Shown in pieces: positions 6,811 through 16,788 of a stretch of DNA of 64,000 bases (its first letter is position 1; each line of letters starts with the position of its first letter). The stretch is from assembly GCF_900113045.1 (NCBI RefSeq), contig NZ_FONY01000006.1:124001-188000 (forward strand), in the 5' to 3' direction. The translations under genes were made by a program, and so were the position numbers. The DNA is from Thermoflexibacter ruber. GTDB taxonomy: Bacteria; Bacteroidota; Bacteroidia; Cytophagales; Thermoflexibacteraceae. The notes under the pieces are model-generated. The model had not been told where the DNA came from. It did no database searches and saw nothing but the letters and a program-made list of their open reading frames with translations.

Positions 6811-9800
6811 CTATTCCCAATTTTCCATTCTTTGCTGTACTTTTGCTATTTCTACATCAAATATTTTTTTGAAAAAAGCATATTCTTCTTTGGGAGCGAT
6901 TTCTTCCAACTTAGCTATGGCATCTTCTGCAAAAGCCACATAGTTCATCTCTAAGCATTGTAAGATGTACAACTCATACAAAGAAACAGGAAATTCTTGA
7001 TAATCAGAATATAGACTTAATGCTTCTACCAAAATATCGTATGCCTTTTGTGTTTGACCTCTTTTATTGTAATGCACAGCCAACTCCATAGAAATATCTG
7101 TTTGCAAAGGTAGTTGGTGATGTGCTTTCCTGAACAAAAACTCTGCATTTATACTGTCTTTTTGACTATCTAAATAAAGAGCCTTGAAAAAGTTTTTATA
7201 ACCCTCTTGGTTTTTCTTTGGTTTAAAACTATCTATCAAATTCCCTATTTCTTTGATTTTCTTTAACTTGTAAAGTAATTTTAAGTCAGCCAAAATGAGT
7301 TCTTGCTGTATTTCTGGGCTTATGCCACTCACTCCTGTTAGTGCATTGCGGATAATCTCTGCTGAGGTTGGTCGGTTAAGATTAAGATAATAAGAAATTC
7401 TATCAATAGTAGCAAGTATTTGATAATTAGGCTCTTGGATGTTTTTTAGAATTTCGTTAAAACTTTGGTCTGATAGTGAAAATTGGTTGTAATGAATAAG
7501 CCTATATTTTGAAATATCATCTAAGCTAACGATATTCAATTTCTTAATACTATCTGGGTGGATAAACCTTAACATGTCCTTCGCCATAAATCTATGAATG
7601 GAATCTGCTTTGGTATCATTAGAGATAGTAGTCCAAACCTCTATGGCTTTATCGCGCTCTTGAGGAATTTCCGAAAGTGCAATCGCATAGTTGAGCCTAC
7701 CTTGTTTACTGTCCAACTTGGAGGCGGAAGCCAGATATTTGATAGCTCTTGGGTAGTTATCTTGCTCTATCATCATGATTCCTGCCAAATTTCCATAAAA
7801 AGGACTTACATCATTCAAGGAGCTATGCAACTTATCCATGTTTCTGTAAGCCTCTAAGTTTTCTCCTATAGCTCTGTTTCTCAGAATATCAATCAAATCT
7901 AAGTAGAGCATTACCTCGCCGTTACTGCTTACTTTTCTGTATTGGCTTAACTTTGACCATATCAAACTGTCATTGTTTTCTATTTGATTGAGTGCATAGT
8001 TGTAAAAATAGCATAGAGTTCCTCCCAAAAGTACAGAATCAGGGAGATAGGCTAAATTAAGTTTTTTAGTACTTTTTTGCTTTTGAGCATTATAGAGAAC
8101 TAACTCATTGTTGTCGGTGTGCAAGTCATCTTTTAAGCCTAACATAGTTTTCACAGAGTCAGGGGACATCAAAAGATTATTTTTTAATAAAGTAGCGTAA
8201 ATATTAGCAGAGGCTACGCCCTCTTCGGCGAGTAGTGGACGTGCTTTTTCAAAGTGGTAGAAAGCAGAGTCCCACAAGTTATTGGTGTTAGCAAAAAGCA
8301 GCCCTAATTTCAAATGCAATTCACCGCTTTTGGGAAAGCGATTTATCCCCTCTTGTAGTTTGAAAATAGCCTCTATCAATCTGTCATTTTGCATGTACAA
8401 ATCAGCTAACTGGGCATAAGAGAATGGTAATGTATTTTTTACCACTGCCCTGTTAAAGTAAATGTAGGCATTCTCGACATTGCTGAACTGTAGGGCTATT
8501 GTTCCTAAGGAATAGTTGGATTTATGATTAAAGGGGTCATAACCTGTGGCGGTTTTATAGTACTGTTCGCTTAGGAAAATGTCATTGGTGGCTCGATAGG
8601 TATCTGCTATTCCATTGTAATAGCCTGCAATAGACTGATTATAAATAAAATAGCTTGAACGAGAAAACATAAAAAAGAGTAGTACTCCTCCAATTACATA
8701 AATCCAAATGAAATCCAGTCGCTTAGGCTGATAAATTACCTTATAAACTTTTTGGTTAGCTTGGATATACGGATAGAAATTGGTGAGGGAGTATAAGAAA
8801 AATGATGCTCCAAAGGCTAAATGTGTATATAAAATGCTATCATGGAAAACGTCTATCAGTGGGTCATTGGCAGTAGCAAGGGCATAGCTGATAGTAGCTA
8901 AGCTAATGATTGCCAATGCCAAGTAGAAGAATGCTCCCGTGGGAGAGAACAGCATAATGCCTTTATAATGAATTTCTCTTCGTTTGAACCCCCATAGTCC
9001 AATAATCACAGTAATAGCAAAAAGTACAAAAGTATCTATATACAAAATTCTCCAATTTACCGCTCCAATACTTACCATGTAGGCATAAAGGACATTGAAA
9101 AGATAAATACTTGAAAGGACTATGTAATGTCTTGCTGTATGCTTGCTTGCTACGCTTGCCGAGTCTGTTACCAGATACAAAATGCCGTTAATGATTTCAT
9201 GAGCATTAAAAGCGACAAAGGTTACGCAAATAATCATAGGTACGATGATACCGAAGTTAGCAATGAACATTTCAGGATAAGAAACTTCTGCGAATTGGTA
9301 AACAAAGATGCCTAAGCTAAGTGTAATCAAAGTAAAAACTAAGAAACGAAAAAAAGCAGATGACTGCCAACCTGTTTTACTGTTGGCGAAGGCATTGAAA
9401 TAATAGCTAAGTGGCATGTAGGCGAGCAGAGCGATAAGAAGGAAGATTTTCTCTTCAGAGCCAAAAAATCCTAAAAGTTCGCTATTGAGCGTAGCTAAAT
9501 AAAGCACAAAAATAGAAGCAATCACAAAATACCAAGTACGACTCAGAAAGGTAGCCGTAGTAAGTAAAACTACCAGACCAAACAAAAGAAAAATCAAATA
9601 CAGGTAGGTAGCTGTAAAATTTAGTTCTATGTTACCCGCTTTGTAGCCTTCTACTATGAGGTAACTATCCGCAGTAATTTGAAACTCAAAGAGATTTTTA
9701 TCAAAGGTATCTACTACTACTTGTTGTGGTTTAGTTTCGCTGACTTTTTCCCAGCGAATTACAAATCCATTGCCTACCCAATAGCTGATAAAGAACAAAA

Positions 9801-9903
9801 CGACAGCAACTCCAAATACTGCTAAAGTTGTCAAGAATAGGTATTTTTCGCCTTTGCTCACTTCTGAGTTTTTCCAGCGATTCCAGAAAAGTAAGTCTTT
9901 CAA
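6811..9903 (-). CDS. Large polytopic membrane protein with C-terminal TPR repeats
   Basis: This 1030-residue protein of unknown function starts with about eleven or twelve hydrophobic segments over residues 20-410. The rest, about 440-1025, is helical and reads as many TPR-like units, for example AEQYYKTATGYDPFNHKSN-type pairs and QTQKAYDILVEALSLY near the end. Orientation is inferred as an inner-membrane core with a large soluble repeat arm. The start appears to be TTG at 9903: an in-frame TAA lies four codons upstream and no early in-frame ATG exists. It is likely a family restricted to Bacteroidota. I assign no pathway, and neighbouring genes do not suggest one. Confidence 0.7.
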   Translation of the reverse strand: MKDLLFWNRWKNSEVSKGEKYLFLTTLAVFGVAVVLFFISYWVGNGFVIRWEKVSETKPQQVVVDTFDKNLFEFQITADSYLIVEGYKAGNIELNFTATYLYLIFLLFGLVVLLTTATFLSRTWYFVIASIFVLYLATLNSELLGFFGSEEKIFLLIALLAYMPLSYYFNAFANSKTGWQSSAFFRFLVFTLITLSLGIFVYQFAEVSYPEMFIANFGIIVPMIICVTFVAFNAHEIINGILYLVTDSASVASKHTARHYIVLSSIYLFNVLYAYMVSIGAVNWRILYIDTFVLFAITVIIGLWGFKRREIHYKGIMLFSPTGAFFYLALAIISLATISYALATANDPLIDVFHDSILYTHLAFGASFFLYSLTNFYPYIQANQKVYKVIYQPKRLDFIWIYVIGGVLLFFMFSRSSYFIYNQSIAGYYNGIADTYRATNDIFLSEQYYKTATGYDPFNHKSNYSLGTIALQFSNVENAYIYFNRAVVKNTLPFSYAQLADLYMQNDRLIEAIFKLQEGINRFPKSGELHLKLGLLFANTNNLWDSAFYHFEKARPLLAEEGVASANIYATLLKNNLLMSPDSVKTMLGLKDDLHTDNNELVLYNAQKQKSTKKLNLAYLPDSVLLGGTLCYFYNYALNQIENNDSLIWSKLSQYRKVSSNGEVMLYLDLIDILRNRAIGENLEAYRNMDKLHSSLNDVSPFYGNLAGIMMIEQDNYPRAIKYLASASKLDSKQGRLNYAIALSEIPQERDKAIEVWTTISNDTKADSIHRFMAKDMLRFIHPDSIKKLNIVSLDDISKYRLIHYNQFSLSDQSFNEILKNIQEPNYQILATIDRISYYLNLNRPTSAEIIRNALTGVSGISPEIQQELILADLKLLYKLKKIKEIGNLIDSFKPKKNQEGYKNFFKALYLDSQKDSINAEFLFRKAHHQLPLQTDISMELAVHYNKRGQTQKAYDILVEALSLYSDYQEFPVSLYELYILQCLEMNYVAFAEDAIAKLEEIAPKEEYAFFKKIFDVEIAKVQQRMENWE

Positions 9904-9992
9904 GGGTGTTGTTTATTTTAATAATTACAAATTTTACTGATGTAAATAATTGTAACCTCTCTATTGTTTATTTTGCAAAATTAAATGCAAAT

Positions 9993-10763
9993 CTACATAA
10001 TTTCCTTAATAAAATCAGCAGTAGGCAAATCTTCTTCATCTTTGAGTGCTACTCCTGACAGTTGTTTGTTTTTTATCATTTCTAACAAGTAAACGATCTT
10101 TGCTTGGGCGAGGGGATAAGTTAAACCCTCAGGACGAATATTAGAAATACAATTTCTCCTTTCATCAGTAGTCCCGATAGAGGGTTGGAAAGTAAGGTAA
10201 ATGCCCATGCTATCCGCTGCAGTTAGCCCAGGACGCTCTCCGATTAATATAACGGCGATTTTTGCTTTTAGTAAAACTGCTATTTCATCAGCACAAGCGA
10301 CTCTACCCTGCTCAACTAAACAAATCGGGGCTACTTCCCATTTTTTTGCTTGTAAGTAAGGAATGACTTGGTTCAGAATGGGGGCAGCATGAGCATTGAC
10401 CGCAGTAGCAGAAAGCCCGTCTGCAATTACAAAAACTACCTCATGGCTTAGCAAATGATTCGTATTTTTTTGTAATAATTCTTGTGAAGTTGGGCTTAGC
10501 CTTCTGCCTTGATTAGGGTTTTTAAGATAGGTTAAGCGGTCTTGGGCTTGTGTCTGCAAATCAAAAATAGTAAATGATGGAAGTAAATCTCTTTTGATTT
10601 TATTTTTGTCTAAAATCGAGTAAACAGCGTCTCTTGCTTTAGCATGTTCTAAGCGAAAATGCAGTAGAAAATGTGTGGGCAAAGAAGTCCCTGTACGCCC
10701 AATAGCAATGCGTGCCTGTGTGAACTGGTTTAAAAAATCCCATGTATTCTTTTCATATTCCAT
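9993..10763 (-). CDS. eutC: Ethanolamine ammonia-lyase small subunit
   Basis: This 256-residue protein matches EutC, the light chain of the adenosylcobalamin-dependent lyase that turns ethanolamine into acetaldehyde and ammonia. Matching segments are ARIAIGRTG, a DAV...LQTQAQDR region, VIADGLSATAVNAHA, LIGERPGLTAADSMGIYLTF and DERRNCISNIRPEGL. These contribute to the cobalamin-binding side of the enzyme. EutC normally follows eutB, encoding the catalytic large subunit, but eutB is not adjacent or elsewhere in the window, and there is no microcompartment gene. The upstream neighbour is a metal-efflux adaptor separated by a strong hairpin. Codon content looks like that of surrounding genes. Confidence 0.92.
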   Translation of the reverse strand: MEYEKNTWDFLNQFTQARIAIGRTGTSLPTHFLLHFRLEHAKARDAVYSILDKNKIKRDLLPSFTIFDLQTQAQDRLTYLKNPNQGRRLSPTSQELLQKNTNHLLSHEVVFVIADGLSATAVNAHAAPILNQVIPYLQAKKWEVAPICLVEQGRVACADEIAVLLKAKIAVILIGERPGLTAADSMGIYLTFQPSIGTTDERRNCISNIRPEGLTYPLAQAKIVYLLEMIKNKQLSGVALKDEEDLPTADFIKEIM

Positions 10764-10797
10764 GGATTATAGATGTTTTGTATTTGCTTATTTTTTT

Positions 10798-10835
10798 ACT
10801 TGCTCTTGTTTGTTTTTTGCTAAACAAGAGCAAGT
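10798..10835 (-). terminator. Strong 14-bp hairpin between efflux adaptor gene and eutC
   Basis: ACTTGCTCTTGTTT (10798-10811) pairs perfectly with AAACAAGAGCAAGT (10822-10835) around a ten-base loop. It starts seven bases after the stop of the adaptor gene on the minus strand. No U-tract follows the stem on either strand, so it is not a textbook intrinsic terminator; it may stabilise the 3' end or act with Rho. Confidence 0.6.
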
Positions 10836-10841
10836 TATTCA

Positions 10842-12014
10842 TTACAAGTTCCCCAGCAACTGTTTTCTCTGCATCTCCAAAGCCGCTACATTGTTTTGGG
10901 CAATGCTTAGATTGGGAGGTGTGCCATTAGGGAAGATGATTTCTGTAAAGTTTTCATCTTTGTCGCCAAGGCTAACCTTGTATTTCCTAATTTGTAACTT
11001 GCCACTGCCTGTGGGGGATTCTGTACCAAAGACGTAGTAGTTATCTTCCTCTTGTAATACTGAAGACAGAGGGACTGCTTGGGCTTCCACATCATCATCT
11101 TTGCTCAAAACGATGGCTCTGACGCTCATTCCCGGTAAAACCAATGCCCCTTGTGGGGGATTGAAAGTTACATGGACTTCTATGGCTTTGGTTTCGGGGT
11201 CTATGGAGCGAGAAATGCTTTGTACCTTACCTGTAACTGATTTAAAAGAAGAATTGACAAAATCTATTTCTACGCTTTGCCCTTCTTTAACCAAGTTAAT
11301 TTCCTTGTCATAGACATAAATCTCGGCATGGAGTTCATTGACATTGACCAACTCTGCCAATACGGTCTGCTCCGATGCCAATGCCCCCACAGAAATAGGT
11401 AGTTTGATTACGTAGCCGTCTATAGGTGAGGTAATAGTTACCGAATTGGATATTTTAGCGTTTTGGGGGTCTTGCAAGTTATTCAGATTAATGCCTAAAA
11501 GTTCTAATTTCGCGCTGATGCTTTTTTCTCTGCTGATAGCTGCTTTATACTTTGCCTCAGCAGTTTGTAGTTCCACCAAAGCTCCTACTCTGTTTTTGAT
11601 AAGTTCTTTTTGTCTTTCTAACTCGATAGTAGCGAAATCAGCCTCACTTTTGGCAGCTAAATATTCGTTTTGCAATTCTATAAGACGCATACTCGTCAAA
11701 GTCATCAAGGCAGCTCCCTTTCTGACTATACTTCCTTCTACTACGAAGATTTTGTCGACCTTGCCCTCTATATTCGAGCTTACTGTAGCACTCAGGTTGG
11801 GCAGGGATTTGACTTTGCCATTGAGATAGACATTCTGAACAATCTGCTTGCGTTCAGGCTTGATGAATTTGATATTGAGGGTAGCTAACTGACTTTCAGA
11901 AAGTTCTAAAAAGTCAGGTGCTTTGGCAAGGTTTTCTCCTGCTTTTTCATCTTTGCTACAACCTGATAAAAAAAGTACAATAGTGAGTATATAAAGAATG
12001 AATGTATTTTTCAT
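10842..12014 (-). CDS. RND efflux periplasmic adaptor lipoprotein (CusB/CzcB type)
   Basis: At 390 residues this is a membrane-fusion protein linking an inner-membrane RND pump to its outer-membrane channel. A lipoprotein signal ends in LFLSGC (Cys19). The body shows the usual order: a beta-barrel start (SESQLATLNIKFIKPERK), a half-lipoyl motif (GKVDKIFVVEGSIVRKGAAL), an alpha-hairpin (about 107-175, KSEADFATIELERQKEL), the second lipoyl half (ITSPIDGYVIKLPISVGA), then barrel and membrane-proximal domains. It is 65 bases downstream of the pump-TolC fusion and likely co-transcribed with it. The HME-type partner suggests export of Cu/Ag or Zn/Co/Cd; the metal cannot be decided. Confidence 0.92.
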   Translation of the reverse strand: MKNTFILYILTIVLFLSGCSKDEKAGENLAKAPDFLELSESQLATLNIKFIKPERKQIVQNVYLNGKVKSLPNLSATVSSNIEGKVDKIFVVEGSIVRKGAALMTLTSMRLIELQNEYLAAKSEADFATIELERQKELIKNRVGALVELQTAEAKYKAAISREKSISAKLELLGINLNNLQDPQNAKISNSVTITSPIDGYVIKLPISVGALASEQTVLAELVNVNELHAEIYVYDKEINLVKEGQSVEIDFVNSSFKSVTGKVQSISRSIDPETKAIEVHVTFNPPQGALVLPGMSVRAIVLSKDDDVEAQAVPLSSVLQEEDNYYVFGTESPTGSGKLQIRKYKVSLGDKDENFTEIIFPNGTPPNLSIAQNNVAALEMQRKQLLGNL

Positions 12015-12079
12015 AGGAATAATTTTTTTGTTAATTAATATTTAGTATTTACACGAGTTAAAAATTCGTGTCCCTATTT

Positions 12080-15000
12080 TTACTGTTCTCCTTTGAGGTA
12101 TTGCAAATAAATAATGGACTGATTAAAGTTTTTAAGCGTTTCTAAGTAGTTACCTTCTATTTGAAAAGCCAATTCCAGGTTTTGCAAGTAAGCGTAATAG
12201 GTAATGCTCCCTAATCGATAGCTTTCCCTTGCATCGCGCAAAATTTCATTTGCTTCTCTTAATCCAACATTTTCAAAGTAATTTAAGTTTTCATCTGCTT
12301 GCCTATATAGGGCAAGGGCATTAGTATATTCTGTATTGAGTTGTAAGGTGTTGATGCGAGTTTGGGTTTGGGCTATTTCAAATTCTTTCATGCTTGCCCT
12401 GATGCTTGCTCGCTGTCCCCATGCCCAGATAGGGATAGAAATTCCATAACGCAAACGATTTTGGAAAGGAGCATAGCTGAGATCGTTTATATCTGTCGAG
12501 CCTTGATTAAGGTAGCCGAAAAACAAATTGGGCAAAAGTTTCCTTTTCTCTACCTTTACCAAACTATTGTTGAGGCTTTCAATTTGGCGATTAAATGTCA
12601 AGATTGGGTTGGCTGCAAAAGCAGTTGTGTCCAATAATCTATACGAAGCGGGTAGGGGAGGCATTTTGCTTAGCTTGGCATTAGGGAGCTTGGTGGTATC
12701 TGCCGCATTTCCTAAGAGTAAGCCAAATTGGAGTTTGGTATTGCGGAGTTCTACCTCTGCCTGTCGTAAGTTATACAAGATTTTTTTGTACTGAGATTCC
12801 CCATTAATACGCTCTAAATTAGTGATTTGCCCCACGCGATAGCGTACATCGTTTACTCGGATAATATCCCGATAAATAGAGTCTTGTCTTCTCAAAAGAT
12901 TTACCTTTTCTATGATAAACTGCAAATTGACGTAGGCGGCTTTTACTCGGTAAGCTAAATTATTAGCTGAGATTTGCTTTTCTGCTTCTGAAACTCCTAT
13001 TCTGTTTTGTTGTGCTTCTGCCTGAGCGGCATAAACCGAAGGAAATTGTATCCTTTGCATTACCCCTGGACGCATTGCCGTTCCCGTTGGGGCTTCAAAA
13101 ATCAACTCTGGACTTTCTATGTAGTAAGCGGCAGGTTTGAGCAGGATTTGCTGTTGAATTTTTTGGTCAGCCAATTTGATTTGTGGATTTTTTTCTATTG
13201 CCAAATTAACCGCCTCTTGCATAGAGAGGCTTTGTTGCCCAAAAGCAAAGGTGCTGATAATCAATAAGCTCAAAGTCATCATTACCTTGCTGAAAGGTAC
13301 ATGCGCCTTTTCTCTTTTAGAAAGGTCTTCCTCGTCTTCTTTCTTTCTTTTTCTTTTAAAAATACAATACAAGGTAGGTAAAACAATAAGTGTCAAAATA
13401 GTAGTAGTTACTAAACCTCCTATAACTACCGAAGCCAAAGGTTTTTGCACTTCTGCCCCAACACTTGTGGAAAGAGCCATAGGCAAAAAGCCCAATGCCG
13501 CCACTGCTGAGGTCATTAAGATAGGTCTGAAACGCTCTCTCAAGCCTCTCATTACTCTGTGTTCTGGTTTGATTACGCCCATTTCTCCTAATTGATTAAA
13601 ATGCTCTACTAATAAAATACCGTTTAATACAGCTACTCCGAACAAAGCAATAAAGCCTACCCCCGCAGAAATACTGAAATTCATGCCTCTGATGAGCAAA
13701 GCAAAAACGCCTCCTACAGCAGATAAAGGAACAACAGTGTAAATCAATAAACTATCCCCCACCTTGCCAAAAGAAGCAAAAAGTAAGCAAAAAATGATGA
13801 ACAAGGCTATAGGCACTACAATACCCAGTCTTGCTTTGGCTCTACTAAAATTCTCAAATTCACCGCCGTACTCTATTTCATATCCTTTGGGAAGACTCAC
13901 TTCTGCATTAACTTTCGCCATTAAGTCTTTGACAATAGATTCCAAATCTCTCCCTCGAACATTAAAACCAATGTTAGATTTTCTTTTTAGATTTTCATGA
14001 CCGATTTCTGAGGGTCCGATTTCTTCGGTAATATCTGCTAATTCTCTGATAGGTATGCTTACGCCTGTCGAGGATTGCACAAACAAGTTTTTGATGTTTT
14101 CTACTTTTTCTCTTTCAGAGCTGCTCAATCGCAAAGTTAAGTCAAATCGTTTGTCATTTTCGTAAACCGTTCCTGCGATTGCTCCTGCAAAAGCCAACTG
14201 AATTGCACGATTCATCTGCTCTACAGTAACGCCGTACACGGCCATTTGCTTGCGGTCGTATTTGATATTGATTTGTGGTAAGCCAAAAATCTTGTTTTCT
14301 TGCACATCTACCGCTCCTTCAATAGTCTTAATGAGGCTAATAATCTGATTGCTTTTAGCCACAATAGTGTCCAAATTGAATCCATATACTTTGACCACTA
14401 CATCGGTTCGCGCCCCGCTCATGAGTTCGTTTACCCTGTTTTCTATGGGCTGTTGTACCGAAATCACAATTCCGGGAAACTGCTTCATCACATCGGAAAC
14501 CATGTCTGCCAAGTCTTCCTGTGCGTGTGCTTTTTTCCACAACTTTTTATCCTTTAATACGACAACTATTTCTTGAGCTTCCAAGGGCATAGGGTCCACG
14601 GGTACTTCTGAAGTCCCTATTTTGGAAACGATACGCTCTATCTCATCAGGGAATTCTTTTAAAAGTACTCTTTGAATTTTATCTCCCAAATTGATGGCTT
14701 CAGTCATGGCAGTTCCCACAGGAAGATTGACCTCAATCACTAAATCTCCCTCTTGAAGTTTAGGAATAAACTCACCTCCAATTTTGCTAAAACCATATCC
14801 CCCAGCAAACAAGATAAGCAAAGCCGCTCCAACAGCAATGTAATTTCTTCTCAAACAAACTTTTACGACAGGTTCTATGAGTCTGTAGTAAATAAACTGC
14901 ACAAAAACCTCTGAAATACCGTGAGAATGAGCAGACTTCGGTGGACGCAGTATTAAGGCACTCATCATTGGGACATAGGTAACTGACAAAATCAATGCAC

Positions 15001-16489
15001 CCAAAATAGCAAAACCCACCGTTTTCGCCATAGGGGCAAACATTTTGCCCTCTACGCCCTCTAAGGTCAAAATAGGAAAATATACGATTAGAATAATTAA
15101 TCCTCCAAAAACTACTGATTTTTTGACCTCCTGAGCTGCATCTATGATGATAGCTTGTCGTCTTTTGTAAGACATAGGTTTACTTGGAGCGGATGAGTGA
15201 TTATTATGGCTGTATTTACTCATTTCATTTGCCAAGAACAAGACTACGGTTTCTACTACAATAATAGCAGGGTCGACCAACAAGCCGAAGTCAATAGCAC
15301 CCAAACTCATGATATTCCCTACTACATCAAAATACCGCATCCAGCCAAAGGCAAAAAGCATCGCTAAAGGAATCACTGAGGCAGCAAGTAAACTCGCCCT
15401 CCAATTTCCTAAGAAAACAATGATAACTAAAACAACTATCAACGCTCCCTCAATCAAGTTTGTCATTACTGTTTTAATCGCATTATTTACTAACTTAGAA
15501 CGGTCTATGAAAGGCTCTATGACCAAACCTTCAGGGAGCTTAGCTTGGATTTCCTCCATCTTGGCTTTAATACGAGTGATTACTTCATTGCCATTTGCAC
15601 CTTTAGTCATCATAATAATTCCACCTACAGTTTCACCAAGCCCGTTGTAGGTAATTGCACCGTAACGAATGCTATTTCCATAGTCCACATCTGCCACATC
15701 TTTGACTAAAACGGGGATATTATTATTCATTTTTACTACGGTATAGCCAATTTCTTCTAAACTGGTTGCTAAGCCTATACCTCTGATAGTAAAGGCTTTA
15801 TTTTGTTTTTCTATGTATGCCCCCCCTGTATTGCTATTCCCTTTACTAAGGGCTTCAAAAAGTTCATCTACTGTTACGTTCAATGCCTTCATTCGCTCAG
15901 GGTTGATTTTGGCTTGGTATTCTTTTTTATATCCACCAAAACCACTGACTTCTGCAATACCCGGAATACCTAAGAGTTGTTTGCGGATAACCCAGTCCTG
16001 CATAGTTCGTATCTCCATAAGAGAGAAGGACTTATCATTAGGGTCTTTAGGGCGAATGATGTATTGGAATACCTCGCCCAAGCCTGTAGAAGCAGGTCCC
16101 ATATAAGGCTTGCCTACTCCTGCGGGAATTTCATTTGCGACCTGCTCTAATCTCTCAAAAACTTGTTGGCGAGCCCAGTAGATATTTGTATCATCTGTAA
16201 AAACTACTTTTACTACAGAAAGTCCAAATTTGGAAATAGAGCGAATCTCTACCAAACCTGGTATGTTTGACATTGCCATCTCGATAGGCGCAGTAACAAA
16301 CATTTCCATTTCCAAAGGAGCGAGGCTTGGTGTATTGGTGATAATATCTACCTGATTGCTTGTTACATCAGGAACTGCGTCGATAGGCAAGTTGCTAAGG
16401 GAAACACTCCCCCAAATAATCAAGATTGTTACTAAGATGCTAATAGTAAGAGGTCGCTTGACGCTGAACTCAATGATTTTATCTATCAT
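12080..16489 (-). CDS. Heavy-metal RND pump fused to a TolC-like channel
   Basis: Residues 1-about 1040 are a CusA/CzcA-type RND transporter: an N-terminal span (KRPLTISILVTILIIWGS), DAVPDVT near 36, the proton-relay segment in LGAIDFGLLVDPAIIVVE with its Asp and Glu residues, a second transmembrane set, and a final IVLPTLYCIFKRKRKKE. After a short linker a second signal-like hydrophobic stretch (MMTLSLLIISTFAFGQ) leads into an outer-membrane-efflux domain of about 400 residues with paired long helices (SLSMQEAVNLAIEKNP... to the C-terminus). So one 1469-residue ORF encodes pump and channel, an arrangement recurrent in Bacteroidota. The signal-like stretch would be needed to carry the channel across the membrane, perhaps with cleavage. 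The frame is continuous. Confidence 0.93.
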   Translation of the reverse strand: MIDKIIEFSVKRPLTISILVTILIIWGSVSLSNLPIDAVPDVTSNQVDIITNTPSLAPLEMEMFVTAPIEMAMSNIPGLVEIRSISKFGLSVVKVVFTDDTNIYWARQQVFERLEQVANEIPAGVGKPYMGPASTGLGEVFQYIIRPKDPNDKSFSLMEIRTMQDWVIRKQLLGIPGIAEVSGFGGYKKEYQAKINPERMKALNVTVDELFEALSKGNSNTGGAYIEKQNKAFTIRGIGLATSLEEIGYTVVKMNNNIPVLVKDVADVDYGNSIRYGAITYNGLGETVGGIIMMTKGANGNEVITRIKAKMEEIQAKLPEGLVIEPFIDRSKLVNNAIKTVMTNLIEGALIVVLVIIVFLGNWRASLLAASVIPLAMLFAFGWMRYFDVVGNIMSLGAIDFGLLVDPAIIVVETVVLFLANEMSKYSHNNHSSAPSKPMSYKRRQAIIIDAAQEVKKSVVFGGLIILIVYFPILTLEGVEGKMFAPMAKTVGFAILGALILSVTYVPMMSALILRPPKSAHSHGISEVFVQFIYYRLIEPVVKVCLRRNYIAVGAALLILFAGGYGFSKIGGEFIPKLQEGDLVIEVNLPVGTAMTEAINLGDKIQRVLLKEFPDEIERIVSKIGTSEVPVDPMPLEAQEIVVVLKDKKLWKKAHAQEDLADMVSDVMKQFPGIVISVQQPIENRVNELMSGARTDVVVKVYGFNLDTIVAKSNQIISLIKTIEGAVDVQENKIFGLPQINIKYDRKQMAVYGVTVEQMNRAIQLAFAGAIAGTVYENDKRFDLTLRLSSSEREKVENIKNLFVQSSTGVSIPIRELADITEEIGPSEIGHENLKRKSNIGFNVRGRDLESIVKDLMAKVNAEVSLPKGYEIEYGGEFENFSRAKARLGIVVPIALFIIFCLLFASFGKVGDSLLIYTVVPLSAVGGVFALLIRGMNFSISAGVGFIALFGVAVLNGILLVEHFNQLGEMGVIKPEHRVMRGLRERFRPILMTSAVAALGFLPMALSTSVGAEVQKPLASVVIGGLVTTTILTLIVLPTLYCIFKRKRKKEDEEDLSKREKAHVPFSKVMMTLSLLIISTFAFGQQSLSMQEAVNLAIEKNPQIKLADQKIQQQILLKPAAYYIESPELIFEAPTGTAMRPGVMQRIQFPSVYAAQAEAQQNRIGVSEAEKQISANNLAYRVKAAYVNLQFIIEKVNLLRRQDSIYRDIIRVNDVRYRVGQITNLERINGESQYKKILYNLRQAEVELRNTKLQFGLLLGNAADTTKLPNAKLSKMPPLPASYRLLDTTAFAANPILTFNRQIESLNNSLVKVEKRKLLPNLFFGYLNQGSTDINDLSYAPFQNRLRYGISIPIWAWGQRASIRASMKEFEIAQTQTRINTLQLNTEYTNALALYRQADENLNYFENVGLREANEILRDARESYRLGSITYYAYLQNLELAFQIEGNYLETLKNFNQSIIYLQYLKGEQ

Positions 16490-16788
16490 GATGAATATGT
16501 TGCTGTTAATAAAGAAATAAACAAAGGCTTAATGAAGTAAAAATTACGTTGTTTAAAAAGGTAATAAGCTAAAAATAATCAAATAGTGGAGGTTTCATTT
16601 GAGTTTTTTAAACCTACCAATTTGTTATTATAAAGTTAAGTAATTCAACTTTTTCAAGCGTTCTTTTTAAAATTATAAAGTATTAGTTATCAATTAGTTA
16701 CAAATTTGAAAGAACGATTAGAATTTTTGACTTACTTAAAATCACTTGAAATGTTTTAAGTAAAAGGCTATAGCTCGGAAAGTAATTT
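16490..16788. other. AT-rich leader of the efflux operon with two inverted repeats
   Basis: This gap of 299 bases holds no gene. TTACTTAAAA (16732-16741) pairs with TTTTAAGTAA (16754-16763) around a 12-base loop, directly after the stop of the 126-residue ORF on the minus strand. Further in, CGTTCTTT near 16660 is the reverse complement of AAAGAACG near 16710. Either could be an operator for a metal-responsive repressor or a weak terminator; neither role is shown. Confidence 0.4.
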
